From: Magnaporthiopsis rhizophila
Lineage: Eukaryota; Ascomycota; Sordariomycetes; Magnaporthales; Magnaporthaceae
Reading direction: 5' to 3'
Length of the DNA: 64,000 bases
Assembly: GCA_003049465.1 (NCBI GenBank)
Contig: PYSS01000139.1
Coordinates: 27,728-91,727, forward strand
Shown: positions 10,658 to 22,151 of the stretch, in pieces
Layout of the letters: every line of letters starts with the position of its first letter
Numbering within the stretch: position 1 is the first letter of the stretch
Translations under genes and position numbers: made by a program
Notes under the pieces: generated by a model
Seen by the model: the letters and a program-made list of their open reading frames with translations, nothing else
What the model was told of the DNA's origin: nothing
Databases searched by the model: none

Positions 10658-12491
10658 CCAGTTATTCGGGGAGGCTCGAGGCCGGTCGGCACATCGCCGC
10701 CGCCACTGCCCCGAGAGATCCCCGCGGGGCCCGCAAGATCAAGAGCAAGAGCCTTCTCGTCCCCGCCCCCTGGATCTTGGGTCGGAAAAGGGGATCGTGA
10801 AGCTTGACAGGATCCAAACTCCATGGATCAGATGGGACCGCCTTGGCCCAGCCCCTATCAGATGTCGTCTCTACCGTTGGCGGCGTTTTTTTCCTGACAG
10901 TTGCCCTTTTCGGGGCCGTCAACCGACGGGAGATCTGCCCTGAAGCGCGCAGGGGGTGGTCTTGGCAGTGGCAGCACACCGAGTGGCCCGATTGTAGTGC
11001 TGAAACGGCCCCGCGAGCCCGCCAGAATGCGCCGTGGAATGACTCGCTTTAGGCGCTGGGTCGCTCAATTGGGGACGTCCGGCCGAGCCGAGCTCCCCAG
11101 ACTCCATAACGGCAGGGGCGAGCTTCGTTCATGAACTGCTCTTGTCGCGCCATGGTTGAGACGACGGGAGATGCTCTTTTTTTGCGGCATCAGCGAGACC
11201 GCGAGGACACCCTTGGGGTGGCCACCAAGTCGACAGGCCTGACGGATGGATGTAAATCCATACCTATCATCCTGTAAAGAACGGACAATAATGGACGATG
11301 GTATCCCGTAATGGGATGAACGGGCGGGGAGACGCAAGCAAGACAAGTCTCAGGCTGGTGAGACCACGCCAAGTGCTTAAAGTTTACTTGGACGTAGAGC
11401 TGGCCGTCGTCTCATACCTAGGTACATATCATGTCCTAAAAATTCCAGAGCTACTGCGGCACATGGAAAGGAATAGATTTACATTTAGCTAGGCACAGTC
11501 ACCAAGTTCGCATGTTTTCTTTGAGACTGAAAGCCGCACAGACGGGCCCGCTCAGGAAATCTCCAGCCGACAGCCTCGCCGACACCCGAGCTTGCCCTGC
11601 ATTTTTGTTCTTCTGTCTCGTATAGGCGTATCTATTTTTACCACTAGGTAATCAATCCTCTCAGCACGTACAAAGTCAGGTACCCAAACGAGCCTCCACC
11701 GCGTCTCGCCCCGACCGAGCTGCCGACCTCCCCCACGCCAACAACTCCGCGGTACTTCGGCGGCTCATACGTGGACTGTCCATCCGGACAAAAGGATGCG
11801 CACGTCCAGAGCACGGCCCCTTCATGCTTTAGCCTTGCATCCCGCCCCCGTACATAGACGTGGCAAACGGGACTTCGGATTCCGCATATTGTGGGGTGCA
11901 TGCTTTCCGTCCGGCTGATCTGCGTGACACGCACACACAGGGGACGGCACCTATTTAGCCAGCCCGGGGAGGTTGATTACTACGACACCGTTAATATCTC
12001 CGTGCAGCGGCAAGTCTTTCCCCACGTTTCCCTCCTCGACCGCCATCGGTGGAGGCACGTCTGGGAGGGAGCTCAAACAAACTAAAATGCCCTGTGCCGT
12101 GCATGCTCATTCTCCACCTTTCCAGACAGAAACCTTCCGCCAAGGCCCAATATAGACAGACAAGGCCCTCCGTCGACGGTCTCCGCGAGTAATAAAACGC
12201 GTCTTCATATACCTGAGAAGGGGAGGCGGCTCGCATTCTGTCATGTTGTGGCAGGGGGGAATACCAGATTCGAAAATCCTGATCCTCGGCGGAAGGGAAC
12301 CTCGTCTTGATGCCGAATATGGGAAAAAGAGGACAAACCAGCCAGCGGGCGTTTCAATATACGCGGTACTTGGCTGCCGGGGATACCATTACCATCGTGA
12401 TTTCTCTGCCGGCTGGATAAACGGGCATGCAACTGTGTTCCAGGTTCGGGTAGCTGGTTATTCCCGGTTATCTAGCTGGTACCTAGATACG

Positions 12492-12497
12492 TATATA
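12492..12497 (+). promoter_or_regulatory. TATA-like element upstream of the CE5 esterase
   Basis: TATATA lies about 150 nt before the ATG at 12647. A CCAGC repeat and an A-rich stretch lie in between. Weak support. Confidence 0.35.
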
Positions 12498-12646
12498 TCA
12501 CGTCCCGACGTCCATCACCTCATCTCTCGGTCCGGGGACGACTCAGGAAAAGGGAAACTCCATAGCCCAGCCCAGCCCAGCCCAGCCAGCCAGCCAGACA
12601 TCCACCCGAAAAGAAGAAAAAAAGAAAAAACCTGTCATCACCCACC

Positions 12647-13655
12647 ATGAGACCCTCATCCGCCCTCCCCCTCCTGGCCGGCATCGCCGCCGCCAGCCCC
12701 CTGGCCGGTGACGAGCAGCCGGTCCTGGCCGGGCGTCAGCAGGCGTGCCCCAAGGTGCACGTGTTCGGCGCGCGCGAGACGACGGTCCCCCAGGGCTACG
12801 GCACGTCGCAGGGGCTCGTCAACATGGTGCTGCAGGCGTACCCCGGCAGCACCTCGGCCGCCATCGTGTACCCGGCCTGCGGCGGCCAGGGCTCGTGCGG
12901 TGGCGTCAGCTACGACAACTCGGCCGCCCAGGGCACCCAGGCCGTCGTGCGCGCCGTCACCGAGCTCAACTCGCGTTGCCCCAGCACCAAGATTGTGCTG
13001 ATTGGGTACTCGCAGGTATGTCCAGTCCCTTTTGAGCCTCCTCCTCCTCCTCCTCCTCCTTATCCTTATCCTTATCCTTACCCTTTTTTGCCCTCCTCTC
13101 GGTAAAACATTGCAGGCAGCACAGGCTAACAAAAAGAAAAACTTCCCTCTTTCCAGGGCGGCCAAATCATGGACAACGCCCTCTGCGGCGGCTCGGGTGC
13201 CACCCTCACCGGAAACGCCCTCGCGTCCGTCAAGGCCGCCATCTTCATGGGCGACCCGCACAACGTGGCCGGCCTGCCCTACAACGTCGGGACCTGCAGG
13301 GCGCAAGGGGTAAAGCTACCATCTACCTACCAGTCCCCAGGGTTACACCACAGAAACACCACTAACCGCCCGCTGTGTCGATACAGTTCGCCGCTCGCCC
13401 CAGGGGCTTCCAGTGCAAGCCCGCCAACCCATCCATCATCCAGTCGTACTGCGACTCCACTGACCCGTAAGGCCCCACATCTATTCAATATCTTTTGTCT
13501 GCTGCCTGGAGGCAAACGGCGTATCTAACCATTGCTGACAACCCCTCGACAGGTACTGCTGCAACGGCAACGACGCCAACTCGCACCAACAGTACGTCAA
13601 CAAGTACGGTCGCCAGGCCCTCGACTTTATCAAGAAGCTCCTCGACGCTGCGTAA
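12647..13655 (+). CDS. Secreted acetylxylan esterase / cutinase family (CE5)
   Basis: Four exons: 12647-13015, 13157-13309, 13387-13466 and 13553-13655, giving 234 aa. A signal peptide (MRPSSALPLLAGIAAASPLA) is followed by a mature region close to Penicillium-type acetylxylan esterase II: VHVFGARETT, YPGSTSAAIVYPACGGQ, GYSQGGQIMD, FMGDP and YCCNGNDANSH. The catalytic triad is readable as Ser122 (GYSQG), Asp200 (STDP) and His212 (NSH), with the 12-residue Asp-His spacing of the family. The Cys pattern for disulfides is present. Intron 1 falls directly after the nucleophile motif GYSQ. Expected role (family knowledge): removal of acetyl groups from xylan or hydrolysis of related esters outside the cell. 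Cutinase activity is possible, but the FMGDP and ACGGQ blocks favour the acetylxylan esterase side. Confidence 0.92.
13037..13083 (+). repeat. Microsatellite in intron 1 of the CE5 gene
   Basis: A CCT trinucleotide run (about 13037-13060) passes into a TCCTTA hexanucleotide run (to about 13083). All of it lies inside the first intron (13016-13156). Confidence 0.85.
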
Positions 13656-14500
13656 AAGAAAGGAGAGACAGGGAAAGAAAAAAAAAACCCCCCCCCCCCA
13701 AGGCGGGGAGCGTCTTCCATGGATGCTGTGGGATGTCGGATGAGCGAGTACCCAGGGTCGTCGAGACTTCCGGGGTAGCATGTACATAAGGAAAAGTGAC
13801 AGATTGTTATATACCACCCTTCCACTGTCGCATAGTCCACAGGCGGCAAACCCAGTCAACGTGAACTTGGGTCCCGTTTCGGCCCAAACGTGAAGAGGTC
13901 GGCAAATCGACTTGGTCCATAATCCAGCGGAGCTTTTGTTGGTGATTTATGGGCATCAGCTTGGAGGACCTATGCATGCTTCATCTACCTTCATCCACAC
14001 CAAAAGCCATGAAACAGGCGTTGGCGCAGGCCTCAAAGCAGCGTAGCCTGACCACAAGACTCAAACGGCTGAATGCATCCAACAGGCATCTCCACAAGCA
14101 ACTGCACAAAAGATACATACATACTAAAAACAAAACGTGCCACTGCCATATATAAAAGTAATTTGGTCGACCGTTTGCTAGAAACCCCAATAACCACAGA
14201 CGTAACAGACGCAAGGTGTATGGGCACTTCCTTTCTTCAAAACAAACGGCCGTCATCCGACCGAGACATTTGGTATACTCTAACCAACGAATAGACGCTT
14301 CAAGCTTCTCAAGGTAAAAGCACAGGAGCGTGGAGGGACATGGCTCATTATACTGGACAGAGGTTCTGCGCCGATGACGGTTTACCTGACCGACAACCCG
14401 ACGAAACATACACCTTTGCCGCGCTGTGTCTGTCATCCCTCGAGTTTCTCGTCACAATCTTGTGCTTCGAAACAACAGTCGACAATTGCCAGCATGGACT
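13656..14500. other. Convergent intergenic region
   Basis: 3' flanks of the CE5 gene (plus) and the GT15 gene (minus). It contains a C run near 13690 and no supportable gene. Confidence 0.5.
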
Positions 14501-16372
14501 TTATGGACTAGCCCAGCCGCCGGCAACGTCGACCCACTCGGCAAGACAACTACCTTCCTTGCCCTCGACGTCGACAATATCGGTGTCGCAACGGCAGCGG
14601 CAGCCCACACCGTTCTCCTTGGGAGCGTCGAACTGATCCCAGTACTGATCCTCTTCCTGCCGCTTGCGTTCGTCCAGAGTAGTCTTCTCCAGGAAAGGCT
14701 CGCGCTCTGTCTGGCGCGCAGGAGCGTTCGCCGGGCAGTGCTGGATCGTGGTGTGACGGTAGCCGAAATCACGGAAGTAGTGGATGTCGCGCGGCGCCAG
14801 AAGGGCACCAGCAGCAAGCGAATGAATGGGCGCATCACCCCACTGTGGTACCAGGGAAGACAGGTTAGCAGCCGACTTTGACCAATAAATCACAGCAGTG
14901 TAAACTGAACGGCCAACACTTACCCGTTCCATCCAGAAGCCTCCACTGCGGTCCATCATCTCAAAAAAGTCTTCGTACTCCTGGCTGCGGAACCAGCTGA
15001 GCCGGGCAATCTCGAAGTTGGACCAGTAGTGGCACATGTTGTACTTCTCGCCCTCCATGGCCTCCGGGTCAATGTCCTTGGGCTTGTTGCGGTTGGGGTC
15101 GCTCCGCAGGACCTCCTCGGGCAGTCCCGACTTGTCTTCTTCAGGCTCCTTGTCGGGCATCGGCTCAATAAACATTTCCCACAGACCCTTGGACTTGAGG
15201 CCCTTGAGCCGCTTGTAGGCCGACGCGTAACGGAAGATGTTGGGCACCGTCTCACGAAGCTCCTTGACAGCGATGGTGAAACCGTACGTCTTGTTGGCCT
15301 CAATCATCTTCAGGAAGGGGTCACTACGTGTAAAGAAACATGTTATCAGCATCTAGCCTCGTCGCAAAGATAGGGGTCTCGTCTCGGGGGATGGCGTGTT
15401 CGTACTAGGTAATGTCGCAGAAGTACTTGATTTCGGGCTCCAGGCGCCAGTACCATTCGTATTTGGCCAGGAGAGGGTGCTTGTAGAAGAATCTGTGGTG
15501 TATTGGCCGTTAGCACATGCGAGAGAGCACACCAAAGTCGACAAGTGTTTTCGTATCGGCGTCAAGACATACCCCGAGTAGAAGCGGCACATGGAGTGAT
15601 AGCTCTCCAGACCTCCGTACATGACGGCGGCGTCGCCCTGCTTGGCGATGCCCTCCTTGGCGACCTTCTCGTCGATCCAGTCAGGGTAACCCCACATGTC
15701 GGGGCCCACGAAGCCAAACTCGACAGGAGCCGAGGTGTGATTCCGGACAACCTCCTTGAAGGTCTCGTTAAATTCGCCGTTGTTGAGGAAGACGTAAGGG
15801 TAGTGGAACCAGCGGTTGAAGTGACGCTCAATAGACTTGATAGACTGGATGACACCGTCCAGCTCTTTGTTGCGCGCCAGGACGACGAAGGCGGCATTAG
15901 CGCGCGGGGCCTTGGCGGCTTCAGTCTTGGGGTCGAGACAGCCGGTGACGAAGACCTTGTCATGGGCCTCGCTTATTTTTCTGAATGGTTGCCATGGATT
16001 AGCGATCAGCCTCTCACGGAGGAAGCTCGAAAGGGCCTTGAAGACGGGTGCCGCTGGGGATATGGCAACGGAGCAAACGTACCGGATCGCCGGGGGCGCC
16101 CCGGCTGGGATCAAGATGCTGCCATTCGAGTTCGGATGCCTCACAAACATGACGAGGATCAGAATGACGACGATGCATGGGAACAAGATCACCACCCCCA
16201 GCGGCACCGACACGCTCGAGTTTCCTCGCAGCCGGAGAGGTCTCCGGAAGAAGGCGAGGCGTGACCAGATTTTGCTCGGCCTCTGCGGCTTGTCCTTCTC
16301 GCCAGCCGACGGGAGCGGTGGCGAGGGTCGGGGGACGAGCCGTCTGGCTCGTCTAAAGAGATCCATGGTCAT
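14501..16372 (-). CDS. Alpha-1,2-mannosyltransferase, Kre2/Mnt1 family (GT15)
   Basis: Five exons on the minus strand: 16083-16372, 15573-15980, 15406-15492, 14924-15323 and 14501-14842. The product is 508 aa from the first ATG; a second ATG six bases later is equally possible. A short basic cytosolic tail and a TM anchor at about residues 57-77 give the type II topology of Golgi glycosyltransferases. Family blocks are present in order: ANAAFVVLARNKEL, SIERHFNRWFHYPYVFLN, YHSMCRFYSGFFYKHP, RLEPEIKYFCDITYDPF and the diagnostic EKYNMCHYWSNFEIARLSWFR near 350. DYGYRHTT-type residues (FGYRHTTIQHCP) close the catalytic region. It would extend O- and N-linked mannans with GDP-mannose and Mn2+, feeding cell-wall mannoprotein synthesis (family knowledge). 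Splicing restores family-typical sequence at every junction. Confidence 0.93.
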
Positions 16373-18387
16373 GAGCGACCGTGTATCCTGCGTAGACTTT
16401 TCCTATCCGCGAGGCTTGTGTCTTCTTTTGGATGGGTATATTTCTTGTTTGGCGGTGGTGCCAGGTGATTGTTGATTAAGTCGAGACGAGGCGAGAAAAA
16501 AACAAAGTCTAATGCTTCTAGAAACGTAACAATGCCGTCGTTTCGTCTCGAATAGTAGGGTCGGAAGGATCTGTGGCTATCAAGAGCGTGGCGAAGCTTT
16601 GGATGCTGCCAGGCGCATCGGGGAGGAGGGCGACGACCAGCGATATGGGCACGGTTGTGTGAAGCAATCAGCGACCACCGCAGACCGAGCCGGGTGTGTG
16701 GCTATACTTGGCCAAATGCGAGTAACGAGCGGCAGGGACGAGTCCCGTTGAACTGAAGTCGCGAGTGGGAGGAGGTTGGGCGATGGTGATTGACGGAGAC
16801 GGGTCGAGGAAACAGCCCGGTGATGGAGGCGCGTTCCAAGAATGAGCAATGGATAAAAAAATAATAATTGACAGACGGTAAACAAGGGGTCGCCTCAAAA
16901 CCCCAAAAAGGGCTGGGCTTGCTTATGGCGGAGCGACTCGCCTGCCCTCGACAGTGCGAGCAGAACAGAACAGGATTATTGCTGCTGTAAAGGGGGGACA
17001 GCTAAGGCAGACATTGGGGCCAGTCAGATGCGGCCGTTGCGGTCGTCAAGATGTTGCGATGTGGCTTTCTCTGGCGAAGAAGCGATGTCGAGACAGCAGG
17101 ATGGATGGGATCCTCTGGCCAGGTCTTTCTTCGGACCAGCTCTGATAAGAGAAGGCGTGCGCGAGATTGGGACTTGGCGGGTCCGGGAGGCGCCCGGGTC
17201 AATTTTTCATTGAGAGATTACGGAGCCAACCGTGGCTGGAACGCCTACTCCAGGAGGATGTGGGGTCACGTCAGGGCCATCTGCCAATCAGCAAGACAGA
17301 GAACCGCTAGCTCTTGGCAGCGGTTGTGGCTTGCCTGCCAGCTGGCAATTGACTGACGGCCGCAGGACTTCCCGTGTGCTGCAGGACTGGACATCTTGCT
17401 CTGTGCAGAACAAGCCCCTTGAACAAACGGCCCGCACTGGCCCCCTTTTTATCCTCTCCCGCCTGGTTTTTCGGGTGCTCCAAGATCTGGGCTGGCGATT
17501 GGGCTTGGTTTGGTTGCAACCTACCAAAAAAAAAATATGCCCCTGCGACGTCATTTGCCCTACTGCGAGCCCCTTTTCGCGTTCCCACATTGGAAGTAAC
17601 CGATGACTGCTTAAAATTTGGGAGGACATCCATCCCGAATCTCGAACGAGCTGGTCGTATCTGCGGGAGGGGAAGGGAAAAAAAAAAATAAGAAAGAAAG
17701 AAAGAAAATAACAAAAGAGAGCGGGCTCCCTGGCGGAATCCCCTGAAAACTGCCGCCATTGGCTGGGCCTGCACGCTGACGGTTCCACCACCGCCTCGGA
17801 CTTGGGAACCCATGGATTATTGGTAAATCAGGCGGCATGCAGCTTGCATTTCCTGCGTCGCCCGGTGGGATGGGCGGGAGGATGGATGCTGCACTTCACG
17901 GACATTGGCTCGGAGAGACATCACGTGAGCCGCCCATCGGCCTGGGCGAATCGCTCAACGAGTGTTGGGACCGAGAGACGCCAACAACCGGCCAATCTTT
18001 GTGCTTTCACTCACGCCGCACTGAAAGGTCAGATCTTCGCAAGAGTAGGTTCCCTGGGATGACAGGTTAAGTCACCTTTAAAGCGTACAAGAACTCGGGG
18101 ATCTGTGCCCTCGTTGGCTTCGCAGAACCCTCGTCGCTCTTGAAATTTTCGACAGACACGCGCTCGCCTCAGAATCTGATGCCATCAGCCGCTGGAAACC
18201 CGGCCAGCATCATCGAGCAAATTCCATCTATTGCACCACAAAGACCACGGCTTGGGGAGGGGAATCACGGTCGTGATGGAATATCCCCATGCGTTTTCTT
18301 TTCCGTATCGTACTTCTTTTCAGATTTTAGGTACAACGTCAGAGGCAAACAATAAATAAATCCCAGCCGTCAACGAGCCCGCTCCAC
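16373..18387. other. Intergenic region, about 2 kb
   Basis: Promoter side of the GT15 gene and 3' flank of the dehydratase gene. It shows A-rich runs near 17525 and 17680-17710. The open frames lack domain character and I support no gene. Confidence 0.5.
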
Positions 18388-20566
18388 CTACCAGCTAGGC
18401 TCAGCCAGGTCGGTCACGGCACCGTGGCTGGCGTCGCCGACGAGGCGGGCGTACTTTGCCAGCACGCCACGGAGCGGCTTGGTCTTGGGCGGGGCCCAGG
18501 CCTCGCGCCTGCGGGCCAGCTCGGCCAGGATGGCGGGCTCGTTGTCAACCCCTTCTGCGTCTGTGGTGACGCGGTCGATGGCGATGATCTCGAGCTTGTT
18601 GGCGACGGCGTCAATGCGGACGAGGTCGCCGTCCTTCACCAGCGCGATGGGCCCGCCGCTGGCGGCCTCGGGCACGACGTGGCCGACGATGAAGCCGTGA
18701 CTGGCGCCGCTGTAGCGGCCGTCGGTGACGAGGGCGACGTTGGAGAGCCCGGCGCCCATGATGGCGGCCGACGCGCGCAGCTGCTCGGGCATCCCCGGCC
18801 CGCCCTTGGGCCCCTCGTAGCGCACGATGACGACGAGGTTGCCGTCGGTGGCCTTGATCTCGCTGTTGGCCAGGGCCGCGTCGAGTTCGTGCTCCTTGTC
18901 GTAGACGCGCGCGCGGCCCGTGAACGACAAACCCTCCTTGCCCGTGATCTTGGCCACGGCGCCGCCCGGGGCCAGGTTTCCGCGGAGCACGCGGATGTGT
19001 CCCGTCTTCTTGATGGGGTCGTCCAGGGGCCGGATGATCTTTTGGCCCGGGTCCAGGGACGGCCAGTCGGCGCAGTTCTCGGCCAGCGTCTTGCCCGTCA
19101 CGGTGGGGATGGTGCCGTCGATGAGCCCGGCGGCGATGAGCATCTTGAGCACCGACGGGGTGCCGCCGACGCGGTACAGGTCCTCCATGTAGAACTCGCC
19201 CGACGGGGCCAGGTCGGCCAGGAAGGGGACGCGGCCGCTGGTGCGGTCGATGTCGTCGATGGTCAGCGGCACGTCGGCCGAGTTGGCCATGGCCAGGAAG
19301 TGCAGCACGCCGTTGGTGGAGCCGCCGAGCACCATGGTGAGCACGAGGGCGTTCTCGAACGCGGCCCGTGTCAGCAGGTCGCGCGGCCGAATGTCCTTTT
19401 CCATGATGAGCTTGATGGCCTCGGCCGCGCGCTCGCACTCGCGCGCCTTCTCGGGCGACGTCGCCGGGTACGAGGAGCTGCCGGGCAGGCACAGGCCCAT
19501 GGCCTCGATGGCCGTCGACATGGTGTTGGCCGTGTACATGCCTCCGCACGCGCCCGCGCCCGGACAGGCGTGGCGCTCGATGTCGTCCATGACGTCGGAC
19601 GGGGTGGGGTCTGCGCCGTTGACCTTGGGCGCGTTGGCACACGGCTTGAGCTTGCCGTAGATGTAGGCGCCCGACGCCTCGTAGCACGTCGAGATGTTGA
19701 TGGGTCGGCCGAGCAGCTCCGAGTGGCCCTTGTTGATGGTGCCGCCGTAGATCATGAGGAACGGCCGGTTGTGGCGCGCGGCCGCGATGATCACGCCGGG
19801 CATGTTCTTGTCGCAGCCCGGGATGGAGATGTTGGCATCGTGGTGTTGTGCGCACGTTACCGTCTCGATGCTGTCGGCAATGATCTCACGCGTCTGCAAT
19901 GAAAATCGCATCCCTTTTCGGTAGTGTCACGGAGTACTCGGGTTGTCAGCTACGTCCGTCACCCAGGGGGTAAGAAAGAGCCGTGGCCGTCTTACCTTCT
20001 CCTCCCATGGTGATGGCATCAGACACGCCCACGGTGTTGTACTGCCATGCCAGCATATCCTGCTTCAGCACTGCCTTCTTCACAATCTTTCCCAGGTCGA
20101 GCACTGCCCTCTATTAGCCGTTGTGTCTCGTGAGTGCCACGATGCCGGGCTGAGCGCGCTTGCTTACAGTGAGTGCTGGTAGCCACCCACTTGCCACGTT
20201 AGCTGCGATCCCTTTTAAGTAATTCAGAGACATTTCGCTTTCAAGTGATGGAACATCTCGTACTTGCACGGGTTTCCCTCCCACCATACGGTGGCGATGC
20301 CAACTTGCGGGGCATTCTTCATCATCTCCTTGTTTGGCACGCCGGATGCGTAGAGCATGGCCTGGGGACCATGGAAGAGGGCTGTCAGCATCTCGTGGCA
20401 TCCTCTAAGGCACAAGAGACGTCAGACAGACCTGGGCGCCGGGGAAGTCATGACCCCTTGTGATCTTGGCCGAGTATCTGTTGAGAGGTCCGCCAGGGGG
20501 AAGACGCTCCCAGTCGAGATAGTCCCCGGGTTTGGTCTCGCGGCTGTGTTCTTGCTGCTCGCTCAT
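18388..20566 (-). CDS. Dihydroxy-acid dehydratase (IlvD/Ilv3 family), no evident transit peptide
   Basis: Five exons on the minus strand: 20432-20566, 20264-20361, an inferred 8-nt exon 20168-20175, 19996-20103 and 18388-19913. The product is 624 aa. Family blocks include GNPCN, VSDAITMGGEGMRFSL, IPGCDKNMPG, GACGGMYTANTMST, VLGGSTNGVLHF and GRYSGASHGF. The three Cys expected to hold the Fe-S cluster are visible in GNPC, PGCDK and GACGG. The reaction is dehydration of 2,3-dihydroxy-isovalerate/methylvalerate to the 2-keto acids of Val/Ile biosynthesis. The N terminus (MSEQQEHSRETKPGD) is acidic and lacks the Arg-rich amphipathic presequence of mitochondrial Ilv3. This may be a non-mitochondrial paralogue, or a further 5' exon may be missing. 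The microexon supplies part of the conserved NTHLLDL. Confidence 0.9.
20168..20175 (-). other. Inferred 8-nt microexon of the dehydratase gene
   Basis: An 8-base exon lies between a CTACCAG acceptor and a GTAAGC donor. Joined to the flanking exons it completes the codons for Asn-Thr-His-Leu in the conserved GNPCNTHLLDLG segment. It also restores the reading frame, which breaks if exons 2 and 4 are joined directly. No RNA evidence is available here. Confidence 0.7.
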
Positions 20567-21544
20567 TGTGGCTGTGTGTTGTGAGTCCTAAGGAATGTGT
20601 TTTTTTGTTCTCCCTCGCAACGGTCTTTCCGGGCTAGTCGACGATGCTGTGAATCACGTTGGTGCTCTGCAAGGCTCAACGTAAGGGACGGAGAGGTGCC
20701 GTGTTTCTGATTCCGTGATCGAGTTCTCTCGGCGTTTGCTACAAATAGCAGATAAAATGGAACAGCGACAGCTAGACACGGTGATTATCACGAATGCAGG
20801 TTCGGCTAGCAACGCAGACTATTCCGACAAAACCCCCCAAGTATTAAGTGAAAACAGTGTTCCGAGTGCACTGCGGCTCACACTTGGGGAAGGCCCGGGG
20901 TCGGAGCTCTTGCTGAGAGGGATTACCCAGCGAGAGTCCACGGTGGCTGATGAATACCAAGACAGGTATTGGACCGGGATTTTCCACGACGGAGAGAAAT
21001 GCGGGGGGGCCAAAGGTCCACCGGTGCTTGCACAGAACTTCAAGTCGAGACATCCTGGCTGTGGGGTCATGACGAGGCTTGTTATAATTTTTTTCTTTTC
21101 TTTTGGGTACGTTTCTGTGGCTCCGGAGAGAGGGCTCAATGGAGGTTGAGGGGCAAACCATGACGACACATGAGGATACGCATCGGGCAGCCGGCCGATG
21201 AACCCCTCGACTCAATAAAGCCGGGCCCAGACCAGACCGGAGCGGAAGTGGCATTATGTGTGGTCATGGCGTGTGTCCCCCCACGCACAGCACAGACGAC
21301 GAGTTTCGCATGACACAAACCAAACTGTCCCACGGTAGACCCGTTTTTGTGCGCGGGGTACGAATCGCGGACGCGTGGATGGCGCCAATAGGTGAGTGAG
21401 GGTGGTAGTCGTGGACAGTGGAGAGGAGGTCGATAGGTCGTATCCGGTTCCGTCTGGTGGTGACAGGGTCACTCGACCGCCTGCTCGTTGCCATTGTGCG
21501 ACGGAAGGGACACACATGGAGGTACCTGGGTATACGTAAGTGGT

Positions 21545-21569
21545 CACCTAGGTAGGTGGTACCTAGGTG
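21545..21569. repeat. 10-bp perfect inverted repeat with CCTAGG arms
   Basis: Arms CACCTAGGTA and TACCTAGGTG are separated by GGTGG, giving a 25-nt hairpin-capable element. It is one of several CCTAGG/TACCTA motif sites in the intergenic DNA of this window. Confidence 0.9.
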
Positions 21570-22035
21570 TTTCCCCCACTGATGTTGAAAAGGTTGACGT
21601 TATGAATTAAAATGAAATCTGGTTGTGCATAGGTGGAACAATTGGGGGTCGATACGAGCGAGCTAAATGGTGCGAAAGCGATGTAGTGGAGCCTGTCATT
21701 AATTCCTTTTTCCCGATTTCGGCGAGGCGGGGCCTTCGGCCTGGTCTTTCCCGGAAGGCCGACTCCGGCCAAAGGACAAGACAAGGAAGGCGCGTCCTTC
21801 ATGGATCTGAAGACGACGGGAAGCCACGTTTCTTTGTTGGATCAAACACTTCTGTATTTGGTAAAAGGTCCCGTACCGCGCCCTCAAATCCCTGGGTATC
21901 ACTCGCCTCCCTCTCTGGGTATTGAATCCTCCTGACAAATCCAATGAACGCCCCGTTGATGGCCCGGTTCTGAAAATGCCCGCGTCCTAGCCATCAAAGA
22001 TGCCCCTGATAAAGTCTAATCCCAAACTCTCTATG

Positions 22036-22075
22036 CATGCCCGTGTCCATGCCCATGCCCATGCCCATGCCCAAT
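22036..22075. repeat. Hexanucleotide tandem repeat (CCCATG type)
   Basis: About six imperfect copies of the CCATGC hexamer in an otherwise featureless 3' flank, just downstream of the P450 stop codon. Confidence 0.85.
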
Positions 22076-22151
22076 GTCCTGCGATGCTCCCCGTGCGGAA
22101 CCCATAGCGAATAAGATTAAGCCATCAAAGAAACACTCCTGTCAAAATCTG

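Larger units (their letters stand above)
10364..12646. other. Intergenic region between the 8-Cys protein and CE5 genes
   Basis: Divergent promoter region. It holds T31 on the plus strand (10432-10462), a TACCTAGGTAC palindrome at 11415-11425 and a CCAGC/CAGCC repeat around 12563-12597. No gene is supported; the open frames are short and uneven. Confidence 0.5.
20567..22151. other. Intergenic region between dehydratase and P450
   Basis: Upstream region of the dehydratase gene and 3' flank of the P450 gene. It contains the CCTAGG inverted repeat at 21545-21569 and a CCCATG-type hexanucleotide repeat at 22036-22075. No gene is supported. Confidence 0.5.

Noticed and set aside
18424..19902. 492-codon open frame on the plus strand
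   Set aside because: It is the antisense shadow of the conserved dihydroxy-acid dehydratase exon.
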